Source of the DNA: Clostridia bacterium
Lineage (GTDB): Bacteria; Bacillota; Clostridia; Oscillospirales; Acutalibacteraceae
Assembly: GCA_017519685.1 (NCBI GenBank)
Contig: JAFWRV010000028.1
Span: 1-9,330 of the forward strand
Direction of reading: 5' to 3'
DNA: 9,330 nucleotides
Part shown: one piece after another, positions 1-6,310 of the stretch
Numbering within the stretch: position 1 is the stretch's first letter
Layout: each line of letters begins with the position of its first letter
Translations under genes and position numbers: made by a program
The notes under the pieces: generated by a model
What the model was told of the DNA's origin: nothing
Seen by the model: the letters and a program-made list of their open reading frames with translations, nothing else
Databases searched by the model: none

Positions 1-1318
1 AACGGAAAGCTCCCCATTTAAGCTGCGTGACATTTTCGGGAACGGTAACACTGACCAGACCGGATAACGAAAAAGCGTATTCATCAATATCCTCTACGGT
101 ATCCGGTATTTCGATTTCACTCAATGAGCTGCATTTGTAAAACGAATAGCTGCCTATACTTATAAGACCTTCTTCAAGTGAGACTGAGGAAAGGGATGTA
201 CAGCCGTAAAACGCTTCGCTTTCTATCGATATCACGGTATAAGGTACAGATACGCTTTCGATTTCGGTGTTATTCATAAACACACAGTCCGCAATTCTGA
301 TTACTCTGTGGCCGTCAATTGATGCCGGAATATTCACCTGCGTTCCGCTGCCCGAATATCCGGTGATAATCGCCCTTCCGCTGCTGTTGAGAAGATAGCT
401 GTAATCACCCGAAACAACCGGCTCGGCTTTTTCCGTATTATCATACCATACTCCGCCGTTTTCAACATCATAGTGTTTTTTGGCATCAGACAAATATGGA
501 AGCATAACAGAAGGAACTCCTTTTCTGAATACCATACGGTCCGGCAGATTCGGGATGGTCGGTGATAAAGCATAAGCCATAGGCTCCACATATACGGTGC
601 CCTCAAAAACCGCTTCGGATGAAGGAAGCATATTCATATGAATAGCGCAGTTGTTTTTATAAACAGTAAGTTTTTCAAGGTTATTGCTGTGTGATGAGAA
701 TACTGAAAAGTCATCAACCGCAACGGATAATCTGTCATAAAACTCATTTCTGCTTTCGGGAACGGTAACTTCTCTAATACCGGTTCCGGTAAAATCCGTA
801 CAAAGATTGATTAATGTGGAAGGAAGCGTAATATCTTTAAGATTGTAACAGTTTCTGAACGCGCTGCGGTCGATTGTTTCAAGGCCTTCATTGAGCTTGA
901 CTCTGCAGAGATTGCTGCAGCCCGAAAACGCAGACACTCCGATAGCATAAATACCGGAAGGAATTATTACCGAGCGCAGTTCCTCCATTTCGGAGTTCGT
1001 TTCACTTGAAAACGCTTTTACTCCTATTCTTCCTACTCTGTAGCCGTCAATCTGCGTAGGAACGGTTATGCTTCTTTTATTTCCGGTGTACTTGACTATA
1101 ACAATGGTATCCGGATGCCAGGCATAATTCTGCTCATGGTCCGCCTGATACACATAATCACCCGATACATACTGATATACCCCAAGCATTGCCGTCGGCT
1201 TATCGCCGGTCAAAAGTGACGCATTTGCATTCGGGCTTATATATGACAGGTTAAACAAACCGCCTGTCAATAACGCGCATAAAACAAGCGCAATAAACTT
1301 TTTATAAGTGTTTTTCAT
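1..1318 (-). CDS. Secreted BspA-like leucine-rich-repeat protein, C-terminus cut by window edge
   Basis: The reading frame is open from the ATG at 1318 to the window edge, giving 439 visible residues and no stop. The N-terminus is a classical signal peptide: basic MKNTYKK, a hydrophobic core at about 8-26, and an A-N-A cleavage motif at about 31-33. There is no lipobox, so the protein is probably exported rather than a lipoprotein. The rest holds BspA-type (LRR_5) repeats of the form 'I.IP..V..I...AF..C..L..V.L', for example around residues 113-170 and 353-427. These repeats occur in two similar modules split by a non-LRR stretch at about 220-300. Such proteins are usually surface or secreted binding proteins; the ligand here is unknown. 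The start overlaps the stop of the upstream membrane-protein gene as ATGA (1315-1318). An AAGGAG site at 1327-1332 sits 8 nt before the ATG, so translational coupling is likely. A cell-wall anchor, if any, would lie outside the window. Confidence 0.88.
   Translation of the reverse strand, partial: MKNTYKKFIALVLCALLTGGLFNLSYISPNANASLLTGDKPTAMLGVYQYVSGDYVYQADHEQNYAWHPDTIVIVKYTGNKRSITVPTQIDGYRVGRIGVKAFSSETNSEMEELRSVIIPSGIYAIGVSAFSGCSNLCRVKLNEGLETIDRSAFRNCYNLKDITLPSTLINLCTDFTGTGIREVTVPESRNEFYDRLSVAVDDFSVFSSHSNNLEKLTVYKNNCAIHMNMLPSSEAVFEGTVYVEPMAYALSPTIPNLPDRMVFRKGVPSVMLPYLSDAKKHYDVENGGVWYDNTEKAEPVVSGDYSYLLNSSGRAIITGYSGSGTQVNIPASIDGHRVIRIADCVFMNNTEIESVSVPYTVISIESEAFYGCTSLSSVSLEEGLISIGSYSFYKCSSLSEIEIPDTVEDIDEYAFSLSGLVSVTVPENVTQLKWGAFR
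38..415 (-). repeat. LRR module B (residues 302-427), similar to module A
   Basis: The module opens with VSGDYSYL, continues with a strand ending VNIPASIDGHRVIRI, and then has LRR_5 repeats (TVISIESEAFYGCTSL, EGLISIGSYSFYKCSSL, DTVEDIDEYAFSLSGL). It parallels module A, including the shared pattern 'V.IP..IDG.RV.RI'. More copies may follow beyond the window edge. Confidence 0.6.
809..1168 (-). repeat. LRR module A (residues 51-170), similar to module B
   Basis: This protein-level repeat opens with VSGDYVYQ, continues with a strand ending ITVPTQIDGYRVGRI, and then has LRR_5 repeats (SGIYAIGVSAFSGCSNL, EGLETIDRSAFRNCYNL). The same order of motifs recurs in module B. The similarity is in residues; a DNA-level repeat was not evident by eye, so the duplication is probably old. 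Confidence 0.6.
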
Positions 1319-2280
1319 TTCAATCTCTCCTTCATCACGAATTCGCTTGTGCAGCCGCAATACTCAATTTTCACTGAAGCGGATTTCCTGAACGGAAGTT
1401 TTGTTTCACTAATCGTTACACTGTACTCCCCGGAAGACAGTTCCCGCTCTTTTCCGTCGCTGAAAACAGCGTAAACCTGCATTTCGCTTAAATCCGGCTC
1501 ACCTTTGTAGGTGAAGTCAAAGCCATCGGGAAATGTTGCATAGACAGAATTGAGTATCGGCGTTTTTTCGTTATTCAGAATTCTGACCTTGAAGCTTTCG
1601 CTGAAGCCGTAAGCAGTGACCGTCACTGTCTGCTCGCCGGCTTTTTCAGCAAAGGGCGAATCAAATTTTAATGTGTAATCATCTGTTGTATAGCTTCCTT
1701 CGGTTGTCAAAGCAACCACCTCAAGCCCCGTTTTATCAAAGCTCTCTCCCACATAATATTCATGGCGGAAGCTTTTGCTGAATTTCAGCTCTATCCATTT
1801 GATTTTTATCCGCTGTGTTGTGCTTTCATCGGCTTTGACAGCGGAGGTTTCTTCGGGGATCTGTTCAGGGACCTGTTCGGTAACCGGTTCCAACTCATAT
1901 ACATTGAATATTTCTCTGAAATATTTGGCGACATCACGGGCAATCTCGGTCGGCGAGCCCTGAGTTCTGACAGCGCCGACTCCGATAATGACTGCCAGCG
2001 CGGCGGCAATTGCCGCTATCATTAATGCGGGCGATTTGGGCGCAATACCGATTTTTTTCATAAAATCTTTACTTGAGATAACAGGAAGTATATCGGCTCC
2101 GTTTTCACGGATACAGTTTATCGCATCGGCGTATTCATCTATAAGGTCAAAATCTGTTTCGTCGCCTTTGGCGAGTTCTTCATCAATAAGGTTATTAAAA
2201 TACGCGCAGAGAGCTTCTTCAAAATTTCCGGTGAAGTCTTCACCGAGGAGTATGCTCTTATTTGCAACTATTGCACTCAA
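1315..2280 (-). CDS. Single-pass membrane protein with two Big_3-like Ig domains, candidate anti-sigma factor
   Basis: I do not recognise the N-terminal part, so the anti-sigma role rests on position directly after an ECF sigma gene and on topology. Using the TTG start at 2280 the product is 321 residues. Residues 1-80 are acidic, probably helical and cytoplasmic. Residues 84-104 (PALMIAAIAAALAVIIG and following) form one membrane segment. A Pro/Glu-rich linker follows at about 131-146. Two Ig-like domains lie outside at about 160-234 and 243-317, with the Big_3 signature 'Y.VGESFDKTGLEV' and 'TVTVTAYGF' in the first and 'Y.GEPDLSEMQVYAVFSDG' in the second. Two cysteines (C308, C310) lie near the C-terminus. 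No H-x3-C-x2-C zinc motif is present, so it is not a ZAS-type anti-sigma. TTG is chosen because AGGAGG (2289-2294) lies 8 nt upstream and the codon follows the sigma stop by 1 nt. The in-frame ATG at 2301 has no recognisable ribosome site. Its stop overlaps the next start as ATGA. Confidence 0.8.
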   Translation of the reverse strand: MSAIVANKSILLGEDFTGNFEEALCAYFNNLIDEELAKGDETDFDLIDEYADAINCIRENGADILPVISSKDFMKKIGIAPKSPALMIAAIAAALAVIIGVGAVRTQGSPTEIARDVAKYFREIFNVYELEPVTEQVPEQIPEETSAVKADESTTQRIKIKWIELKFSKSFRHEYYVGESFDKTGLEVVALTTEGSYTTDDYTLKFDSPFAEKAGEQTVTVTAYGFSESFKVRILNNEKTPILNSVYATFPDGFDFTYKGEPDLSEMQVYAVFSDGKERELSSGEYSVTISETKLPFRKSASVKIEYCGCTSEFVMKERLK

Positions 2281-2281
2281 T

Positions 2282-2836
2282 TCATCCGCCTCCTTTCTCA
2301 TATACTTTAATTTTTACTTTCTCTTTCAGCCGTTTGAGTCTCATCGAGACCGCTGCGGGTGAAATTTCCAACATAACGGCAATATCGTTAACTGCGGTTC
2401 TGCGCACAAACCGCAAATCGTAAAGCGCTTTTTCGTCATCCGTGAGGGTTTTGATAAGCTCCTCGGCGAGCAGGTCATAATCCGTTTCATCAACCGCGGC
2501 GAGATAATCGGCATCGACCGATGCTATATCCTCTGCGTATTCAAGCGGTACATTTCTGTGCTTTGCTTTGGCTCTTTCCTCTTTACGCCGCCTGACGAAA
2601 TTATCCGCCGTGCGATAGAGGAATGCTCTCGGATTTTCTATATTTTCTTCTGAATTCAGTTTTTGCTGCAGCACCAGGAAGGAATCCTGAACGCAGTCAT
2701 CTGCGTCTTCCCTCGTACCATCAAGCCGGGCGAGGCAGTACTTAAACAGCTTTATTCTGTATTGTGCATAACATTCTTTGAGAATGGTATTGCAGTCTTT
2801 TGTGTTTTTGATAACCTCGCCCCCTTTCTTCGGCAT
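2282..2836 (-). CDS. ECF-type RNA polymerase sigma factor (sigma-70 family, regions 2 and 4)
   Basis: The 184-residue product (from ATG 2836) has the two-domain layout of ECF sigma factors. Region 2 covers about 20-92, with DADDCVQDSFLVLQ (44-57) matching the core-binding motif usually written 'DAEDLVQETFL', followed by NPRAFLYRTADNFVRRRKEE (68-87). Region 4 covers about 128-175, with LTDDEKALYDLRF followed by a helix-turn-helix (VNDIAVMLEISPAAVSMRLKRL). It would redirect RNA polymerase to a small regulon in response to a signal. The next gene, 1 nt away, encodes a membrane protein in the usual anti-sigma position. The frame extends upstream to a TTG at 2854, but ATG 2836 is preferred: an AAAGGA site at 2844-2849 sits about 7 nt before it. 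The subfamily cannot be assigned by eye, and its target promoters are unknown. Confidence 0.88.
   Translation of the reverse strand: MPKKGGEVIKNTKDCNTILKECYAQYRIKLFKYCLARLDGTREDADDCVQDSFLVLQQKLNSEENIENPRAFLYRTADNFVRRRKEERAKAKHRNVPLEYAEDIASVDADYLAAVDETDYDLLAEELIKTLTDDEKALYDLRFVRRTAVNDIAVMLEISPAAVSMRLKRLKEKVKIKVYEKGGG
2289..2294 (-). promoter_or_regulatory. Ribosome binding site AGGAGG that sets the TTG start of the membrane protein
   Basis: Perfect AGGAGG on the minus strand inside the last codons of the sigma factor gene, 8 nt before the TTG at 2280-2278. The alternative ATG at 2301-2299 lies upstream of this site and cannot use it. The ATG at 2285-2283 is out of frame and runs into a stop after two codons. 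Confidence 0.8.
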
Positions 2837-2908
2837 TCGGAATTGTCCTTTCAATAAGCAGTCAGCTTTAATCGCAAATCTAACGGAAAAAACTATAAAT
2901 TTTCTTAA

Positions 2909-2937
2909 ATTATATCATAACAGTTGTTTGATATAAA
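2909..2937 (-). promoter_or_regulatory. Extended -10 promoter for the sigma factor operon
   Basis: On the minus strand a consensus -10 TATAAT (2914-2909) is preceded by TG one base upstream (TGA-TATAAT), the extended -10 form. A weak -35 TTTATA (2937-2932) lies 17 nt away. The start site would be near 2902, leaving a leader of about 65 nt before the ATG. The promoter looks housekeeping-like. No clear ECF-type -10 was found at the right spacing from the nearby TGAAAC (2948-2943), so autoregulation by the encoded sigma factor is not supported here. Confidence 0.7.
2910..2936. promoter_or_regulatory. Perfect 8-bp inverted repeat over the promoter, candidate operator
   Basis: TTATATCA, 11 nt, TGATATAA form a perfect dyad (2910-2917 and 2929-2936). 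It covers most of the -10 and -35 elements and spans the whole spacer, so a dimeric protein bound here would block RNA polymerase. Half-site centres are 19 nt apart, just under two helical turns. The binding protein is not identifiable. Part of the symmetry could be chance, because AT-rich promoter elements are partly self-complementary. Confidence 0.5.
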
Positions 2938-2960
2938 GACTGTTTCAGTGATTTTACATT

Positions 2961-2993
2961 ACAAAAACGGCTGTTGCGCAAAGCAACAGCCGT
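2961..2993 (-). terminator. Rho-independent terminator after the metallophosphoesterase gene
   Basis: A perfect 11-bp stem (ACGGCTGTTGC at 2967-2977 with GCAACAGCCGT at 2983-2993) has a 5-nt loop. On the minus strand it is followed by a T-run (complement of 2963-2967). It starts 3 nt after the stop codon at 2997. It separates this transcript from the sigma factor operon downstream. Confidence 0.93.
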
Positions 2994-2996
2994 ATG

Positions 2997-4031
2997 TCAA
3001 AGCTCAAAATATTCAATATTATGCAATCTGAGTAAACGGGTATTTCTGTGGGCTATGGATTTGATGCCGTTATCGCCGACGGTAATGACCGTGCCGCCGT
3101 TGAAATTCTTTCTGAAACCGGAACCCCTGCCGACTTTCAGGGTATAAGTCAGACGCACGCCGTTATATAAAACCGACCAGTCGTTAAGGTGCTCATGGCC
3201 GCAGAAAACATATTTCAATCCGCTGACAGATCTGATTTTATCAAGAAAGCCGCGATAAACGGGATTTCCGTCTTTATCCCTTTCACAGCAGATTTTTTCG
3301 TGCTGCTCACCGAAAGCCGCAAAGCCATCACGCCATTTCCCGCTCACGGTATCAAACGCCGCATCGTAAGCCGCCTGATACTCGGGAAGAGGAATATGCA
3401 TAAAAACGGATTTTTCGCCGTCTGTTATCTTTGCTCCTTCCGAGATAATCCACTCCGCCTGACTGCTGTCGGGCTGGGAATGTTTGCTGTCTGTCATAAA
3501 AAGAGTTTCAACGGGTTTTCCGTTTTCATCGGCAATCACTACAATATAATTACCGACGCCCATGGATGACGGACCTTTACGCAAAAGGCAGCAGGGGGAT
3601 TTCATCATAATATCCGCAAGATAATTCTTGTCGCAGTTTGTTTCATCCTCGTGATTGCCGAAAACAGGCGCCCAGGGAATTCCGAAGGAAGTGAACAAAT
3701 CGGTCAGATATCTGATTGAGTTATAAGCCGAAGCCGCGCAGACAATATCACCGGTAACGGTTATAAGGTCGGGTCTGACATCCCTGACAAGACGGCGGAG
3801 CGTGAATGCCGCCGCCAATCCCAGAGGCATACGGATATCATAATCGGAAAAGTGAATGTCGGTAAGATTGAGAATAACAAAATCCTTACCGCTCTTTTTG
3901 TCAAGGACAGCCGGAGCGGAAAATTCATCGCAGACTTCACCCTTATATTCTGTGGAAAGATAAGTTTTTCCCTGAGTAATGTACTTTATTTTCTGAGCAA
4001 AATCAAATTGTCTGACATAATTCGCATTCAT
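2997..4031 (-). CDS. Calcineurin-like metallophosphoesterase, Dcr2/PAP29-like
   Basis: The 344-residue product carries the metallophosphoesterase metal-ligand motifs in order: D58-I-H60 (LTDIH), G94-D95 (TGDIV), G125-N126-H127-E (FGNHE), H212 in MHIPLPEY, and G278-H279-E-H281 (CGHEH). The HIPLPEY segment resembles that of the Dcr2/PAP29 branch of this superfamily, which suggests a phosphomonoesterase or phosphodiesterase with two metal ions. The substrate cannot be read from the sequence. No signal peptide or membrane segment is seen, so it should act in the cytoplasm. The ATG overlaps the stop of the upstream glycosidase-like gene as ATGA (4028-4031), with GAGG 8 nt before the start, so the two proteins are probably made together. 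All motif residues are intact. A strong terminator follows within 3 nt. Confidence 0.93.
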   Translation of the reverse strand: MNANYVRQFDFAQKIKYITQGKTYLSTEYKGEVCDEFSAPAVLDKKSGKDFVILNLTDIHFSDYDIRMPLGLAAAFTLRRLVRDVRPDLITVTGDIVCAASAYNSIRYLTDLFTSFGIPWAPVFGNHEDETNCDKNYLADIMMKSPCCLLRKGPSSMGVGNYIVVIADENGKPVETLFMTDSKHSQPDSSQAEWIISEGAKITDGEKSVFMHIPLPEYQAAYDAAFDTVSGKWRDGFAAFGEQHEKICCERDKDGNPVYRGFLDKIRSVSGLKYVFCGHEHLNDWSVLYNGVRLTYTLKVGRGSGFRKNFNGGTVITVGDNGIKSIAHRNTRLLRLHNIEYFEL

Positions 4032-6211
4032 CGGAATATCCTCAATGTGCCGGCGCCGCCGCGGCTTTCAAATGAAACGAGCGTTGTTTTGCCGACAGAT
4101 TCATATTCGCAGTTTATCTTCTCTCCGTCAAGGACTGCCGCTGTCGGAACAAACGGAAGACGGAGTCTGATATAAGCGGTAAAACCGGAAGCTCCGCCGA
4201 TTGAAAACTCGGCTGAATCCTCTCCGATATCCGCGCTGTTGATTCTGACAGAAGTACCGATAACGGTATCGTCGTATTTCTTAAGATCAAGCAGCAGGGC
4301 GTTTTCTCCGGGCTTCAGGGTCTTATCCGTAATAACTCTGAAATTGGGAGTAAAAACATCGGCGTAAATACCGCTGAAACGCAGTTCATCATTACTTACG
4401 CTCTCATCAAAAACAGCAGCCGAAATATACGCTTCACGGTCAACACGGATATAGTTTCTGAAATCAACATCAATACCGCGTGAAGAGAGCACTTCTCTGA
4501 AAAACGCTCTGTAACTGTCGCTTTCCGTTTTTGAGAAAGTTATCGCCGCGGGAGAATGATTCCATACCGCGACAGTTCCCTTACCGCAGGAGAAAATCTG
4601 ACGTTCACTGACGGGACTGATTCCGAGCATTTCGAAAAGATGACCGGCGGGGCCGTCGTATTTCCCCGTCCACCAGCTGCGTATATTTTTGAACGGATCG
4701 AAACCGTCTCCGACATAAATGAGAATTCCGCCCCTGCTGACCCATTCCGCTATCGCGGTATTGACATCGGGATAATCGGGCTTCATATATTCATAACTGA
4801 GCAAAAGCACATTATAATCATCGAGATATCCGACATAGCGCCTGACGTTATCCGACAGGACAGGGCGCACGGGAACACCGCCTTTGAGCAGCGGCATTGA
4901 TAAGCCGTAAAAAGACGGAAAGGCGTTTGACGACATATACTTGAGCATCAATGATTTATTGGGAGTCTCGGCGGCAAAGAGGCGGTCTCTGAATTCATTG
5001 ATTAAATCATCCGATTCATTAAGAACGGTGCCCGTGATTTCTTCGGGAGTTTCGCCGATTTCGCAGTCGGGATATTCCCTCTGATAAAGCTGACCGTCGC
5101 CGGAAAGAACGCCGACACGCAAGCCCGCGCTTTCTCCCGTTCCTATATTGCCGAGCGTCTGGAAGGTGTTATTGAGAATTGTCGCGTAATCCGGAGGAAT
5201 CGGCAGAGCGTCGGGCGCGCCCTTGGGATAGGTGCCTTTGAAAACCCTGTGCGGCCAAGGGCAGATTTCATAGGTATTAACCTTGGGATGCATAAGAGAA
5301 GCCGAAACAATACGGAAATAATTTGCCCTGTAATCATCCCAGTCAAATATGGGATTATCTTCTATGGGGTCGTGAAGAAACCACATTTTTCTGCCTGTGC
5401 CTTTGACGAGTTCCTGCATTATTCCGTATTCGAGAAAAGCCGTTTCAAAAGTCCTTTCGGCAAAGCGGCCGTCATACCAGTTCTTTTCTCTTGACGTGCC
5501 TGTCCAAACCTGGGCGATGCAACCGTCAACGCCGGGAATATCGGCAAGCTTGCCTTCGGGGCTTACTATCTTCCACTGAGTATAATTGAGCAGACTGTGA
5601 GTCGGCACATAGAAACGGAGATTTCTGTTATATTTGATTTTGGCGTATTCTTTGAGCGAGGACGATACTCTGTCAATCGTGCGTGTGAAAAGATACGCCT
5701 TGAGGCGGGAGCATCTGTATTTCGCGTCAACACTTTCGTGCGGCGCTTTCCACGGCTCGCGGTAATATAACTCATACTCACGCCTGAAAGCGGGTGAATA
5801 TCCGGCTCTGTCCCAGAATTCGGGTTCCTCGACGTGAATTGCCTCAACACCGAGGTCAACAACCGCCTTCAGCTTCTCCGTGATATAATCGGCAAACGAT
5901 ACTGTGGGAACCATATAGGGAACATCGCGTGAATGAAGAATCTGATTTCCGAAGCGGTCCGTCTGCGCCTCGTCCCAATGATTTCTGCCGTCAAATTCAC
6001 CGTAAAGATAATCGGTATAATGCCCCCACGATATGCCTGTCATAAAATGTATAACGTATCCCCTGTCTCTGTACTGCCTGATTCTGTCGGGCAAGGTAGG
6101 TCCGATACCGTAAACCATAACAAAATCGCACTGATTATCAAAAAGCGGTTCAAGATCGGAACTGCTCTGATAACCTGTGCGTTCTTCATTTCTGTTTCTT
6201 ATAAAAGACAT
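4028..6211 (-). CDS. Glycoside-hydrolase-like protein (TIM barrel, GATase-like and beta-sandwich domains)
   Basis: The 727-residue product has no signal peptide and is probably cytoplasmic. The layout recalls GH42 beta-galactosidases. An N-terminal (beta/alpha)8 barrel covers about 25-350. A GATase-like Rossmann domain covers about 360-540, with LLLSYEYMKPD and the WVSRGGILIYVGDG strand-loop typical of trimerisation domains. A beta-sandwich tail covers about 600-727. In the barrel, GVEAIHVEEPEFWDR (121-135) ends in a probable strand 4 with candidate catalytic Glu128, Glu129 or Glu131, followed by SPAFRREYELYY, which parallels the 'FR.WL..RYG' that follows the acid/base Glu of GH42. Glu315 in NTYEICPWPHR could be the second carboxylate. 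The canonical GH42 Asn-Glu is absent, so the family and substrate stay open. It is the first gene of a two-gene operon with its own promoter, and AAGGGGG sits 7 nt before the ATG. Confidence 0.75.
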   Translation of the reverse strand: MSFIRNRNEERTGYQSSSDLEPLFDNQCDFVMVYGIGPTLPDRIRQYRDRGYVIHFMTGISWGHYTDYLYGEFDGRNHWDEAQTDRFGNQILHSRDVPYMVPTVSFADYITEKLKAVVDLGVEAIHVEEPEFWDRAGYSPAFRREYELYYREPWKAPHESVDAKYRCSRLKAYLFTRTIDRVSSSLKEYAKIKYNRNLRFYVPTHSLLNYTQWKIVSPEGKLADIPGVDGCIAQVWTGTSREKNWYDGRFAERTFETAFLEYGIMQELVKGTGRKMWFLHDPIEDNPIFDWDDYRANYFRIVSASLMHPKVNTYEICPWPHRVFKGTYPKGAPDALPIPPDYATILNNTFQTLGNIGTGESAGLRVGVLSGDGQLYQREYPDCEIGETPEEITGTVLNESDDLINEFRDRLFAAETPNKSLMLKYMSSNAFPSFYGLSMPLLKGGVPVRPVLSDNVRRYVGYLDDYNVLLLSYEYMKPDYPDVNTAIAEWVSRGGILIYVGDGFDPFKNIRSWWTGKYDGPAGHLFEMLGISPVSERQIFSCGKGTVAVWNHSPAAITFSKTESDSYRAFFREVLSSRGIDVDFRNYIRVDREAYISAAVFDESVSNDELRFSGIYADVFTPNFRVITDKTLKPGENALLLDLKKYDDTVIGTSVRINSADIGEDSAEFSIGGASGFTAYIRLRLPFVPTAAVLDGEKINCEYESVGKTTLVSFESRGGAGTLRIFR

Positions 6212-6218
6212 AATACAT

Positions 6219-6225
6219 CCCCCTT
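6219..6225 (-). promoter_or_regulatory. Ribosome binding site AAGGGGG of the glycosidase-like gene
   Basis: AAGGGGG on the minus strand lies 7 nt before the ATG at 6211 and only a few bases after the predicted transcription start, giving a very short leader. Confidence 0.75.
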
Positions 6226-6233
6226 ACAGACAT

Positions 6234-6262
6234 ATAATACCACACGGAAAATATGTTTTCAA
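6234..6262 (-). promoter_or_regulatory. Sigma-A-like promoter of the glycosidase/phosphoesterase operon
   Basis: On the minus strand TTGAAA (6262-6257) is followed after exactly 17 nt by TATTAT (6239-6234), each one base from consensus. The predicted start is near 6227, leaving a leader of about 16 nt. It lies just downstream of the terminator of the preceding operon, so this unit is transcribed independently. An imperfectly placed inverted repeat (ACATAT, 15 nt, ATATGT; 6230-6256) overlaps the spacer. Confidence 0.8.
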
Positions 6263-6274
6263 CAGTCAGAGGAG

Positions 6275-6304
6275 ATAAAAATAAGGCCTGCCCGGAGGCA
6301 GGCC
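6275..6304 (-). terminator. Rho-independent terminator of the Fe-S cluster operon
   Basis: The perfect 8-bp GC-rich stem is GGCCTGCC (6285-6292) with GGCAGGCC (6297-6304) and a 4-nt loop. On the minus strand it is followed by TTATTTTTAT. It begins 6 nt past the stop codon of the regulator gene. The plus strand lacks a T-run, so it acts only in the minus direction. Confidence 0.92.
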
Positions 6305-6310
6305 GAAAAA

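Noticed and set aside
1219..1318. Lipoprotein signal in the LRR protein (cysteine at residue 14)
   Set aside because: The cysteine lies within the hydrophobic core and not in an L-x-x-C lipobox at its end; an A-N-A cleavage site fits better.
1762..2362. Plus-strand open frames opposite the membrane-protein gene
   Set aside because: They are antisense to a gene with clear Ig-domain motifs, have no ribosome sites and no recognisable motifs; they are shadows.
2837..2854. TTG at 2854 as start of the sigma factor
   Set aside because: The ATG at 2836 has an AAAGGA site at a suitable distance, and the extra six residues add no sigma-factor feature.
2929..2937. Divergent plus-strand promoter (TGATATAAA)
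   Set aside because: There is no -35 at 17 nt and no plus-strand gene for it to serve; it is kept only as an alternative reading of the dyad.
2943..2948. TGAAAC as an ECF-type -35 element for autoregulation
   Set aside because: No CGTA/CGTC-like -10 lies 16-17 nt downstream; a good extended -10 housekeeping promoter explains the region better.
3189..3569. Plus-strand 126-residue frame
   Set aside because: It is antisense to the metallophosphoesterase, whose metal motifs are all intact, and shows no family features.
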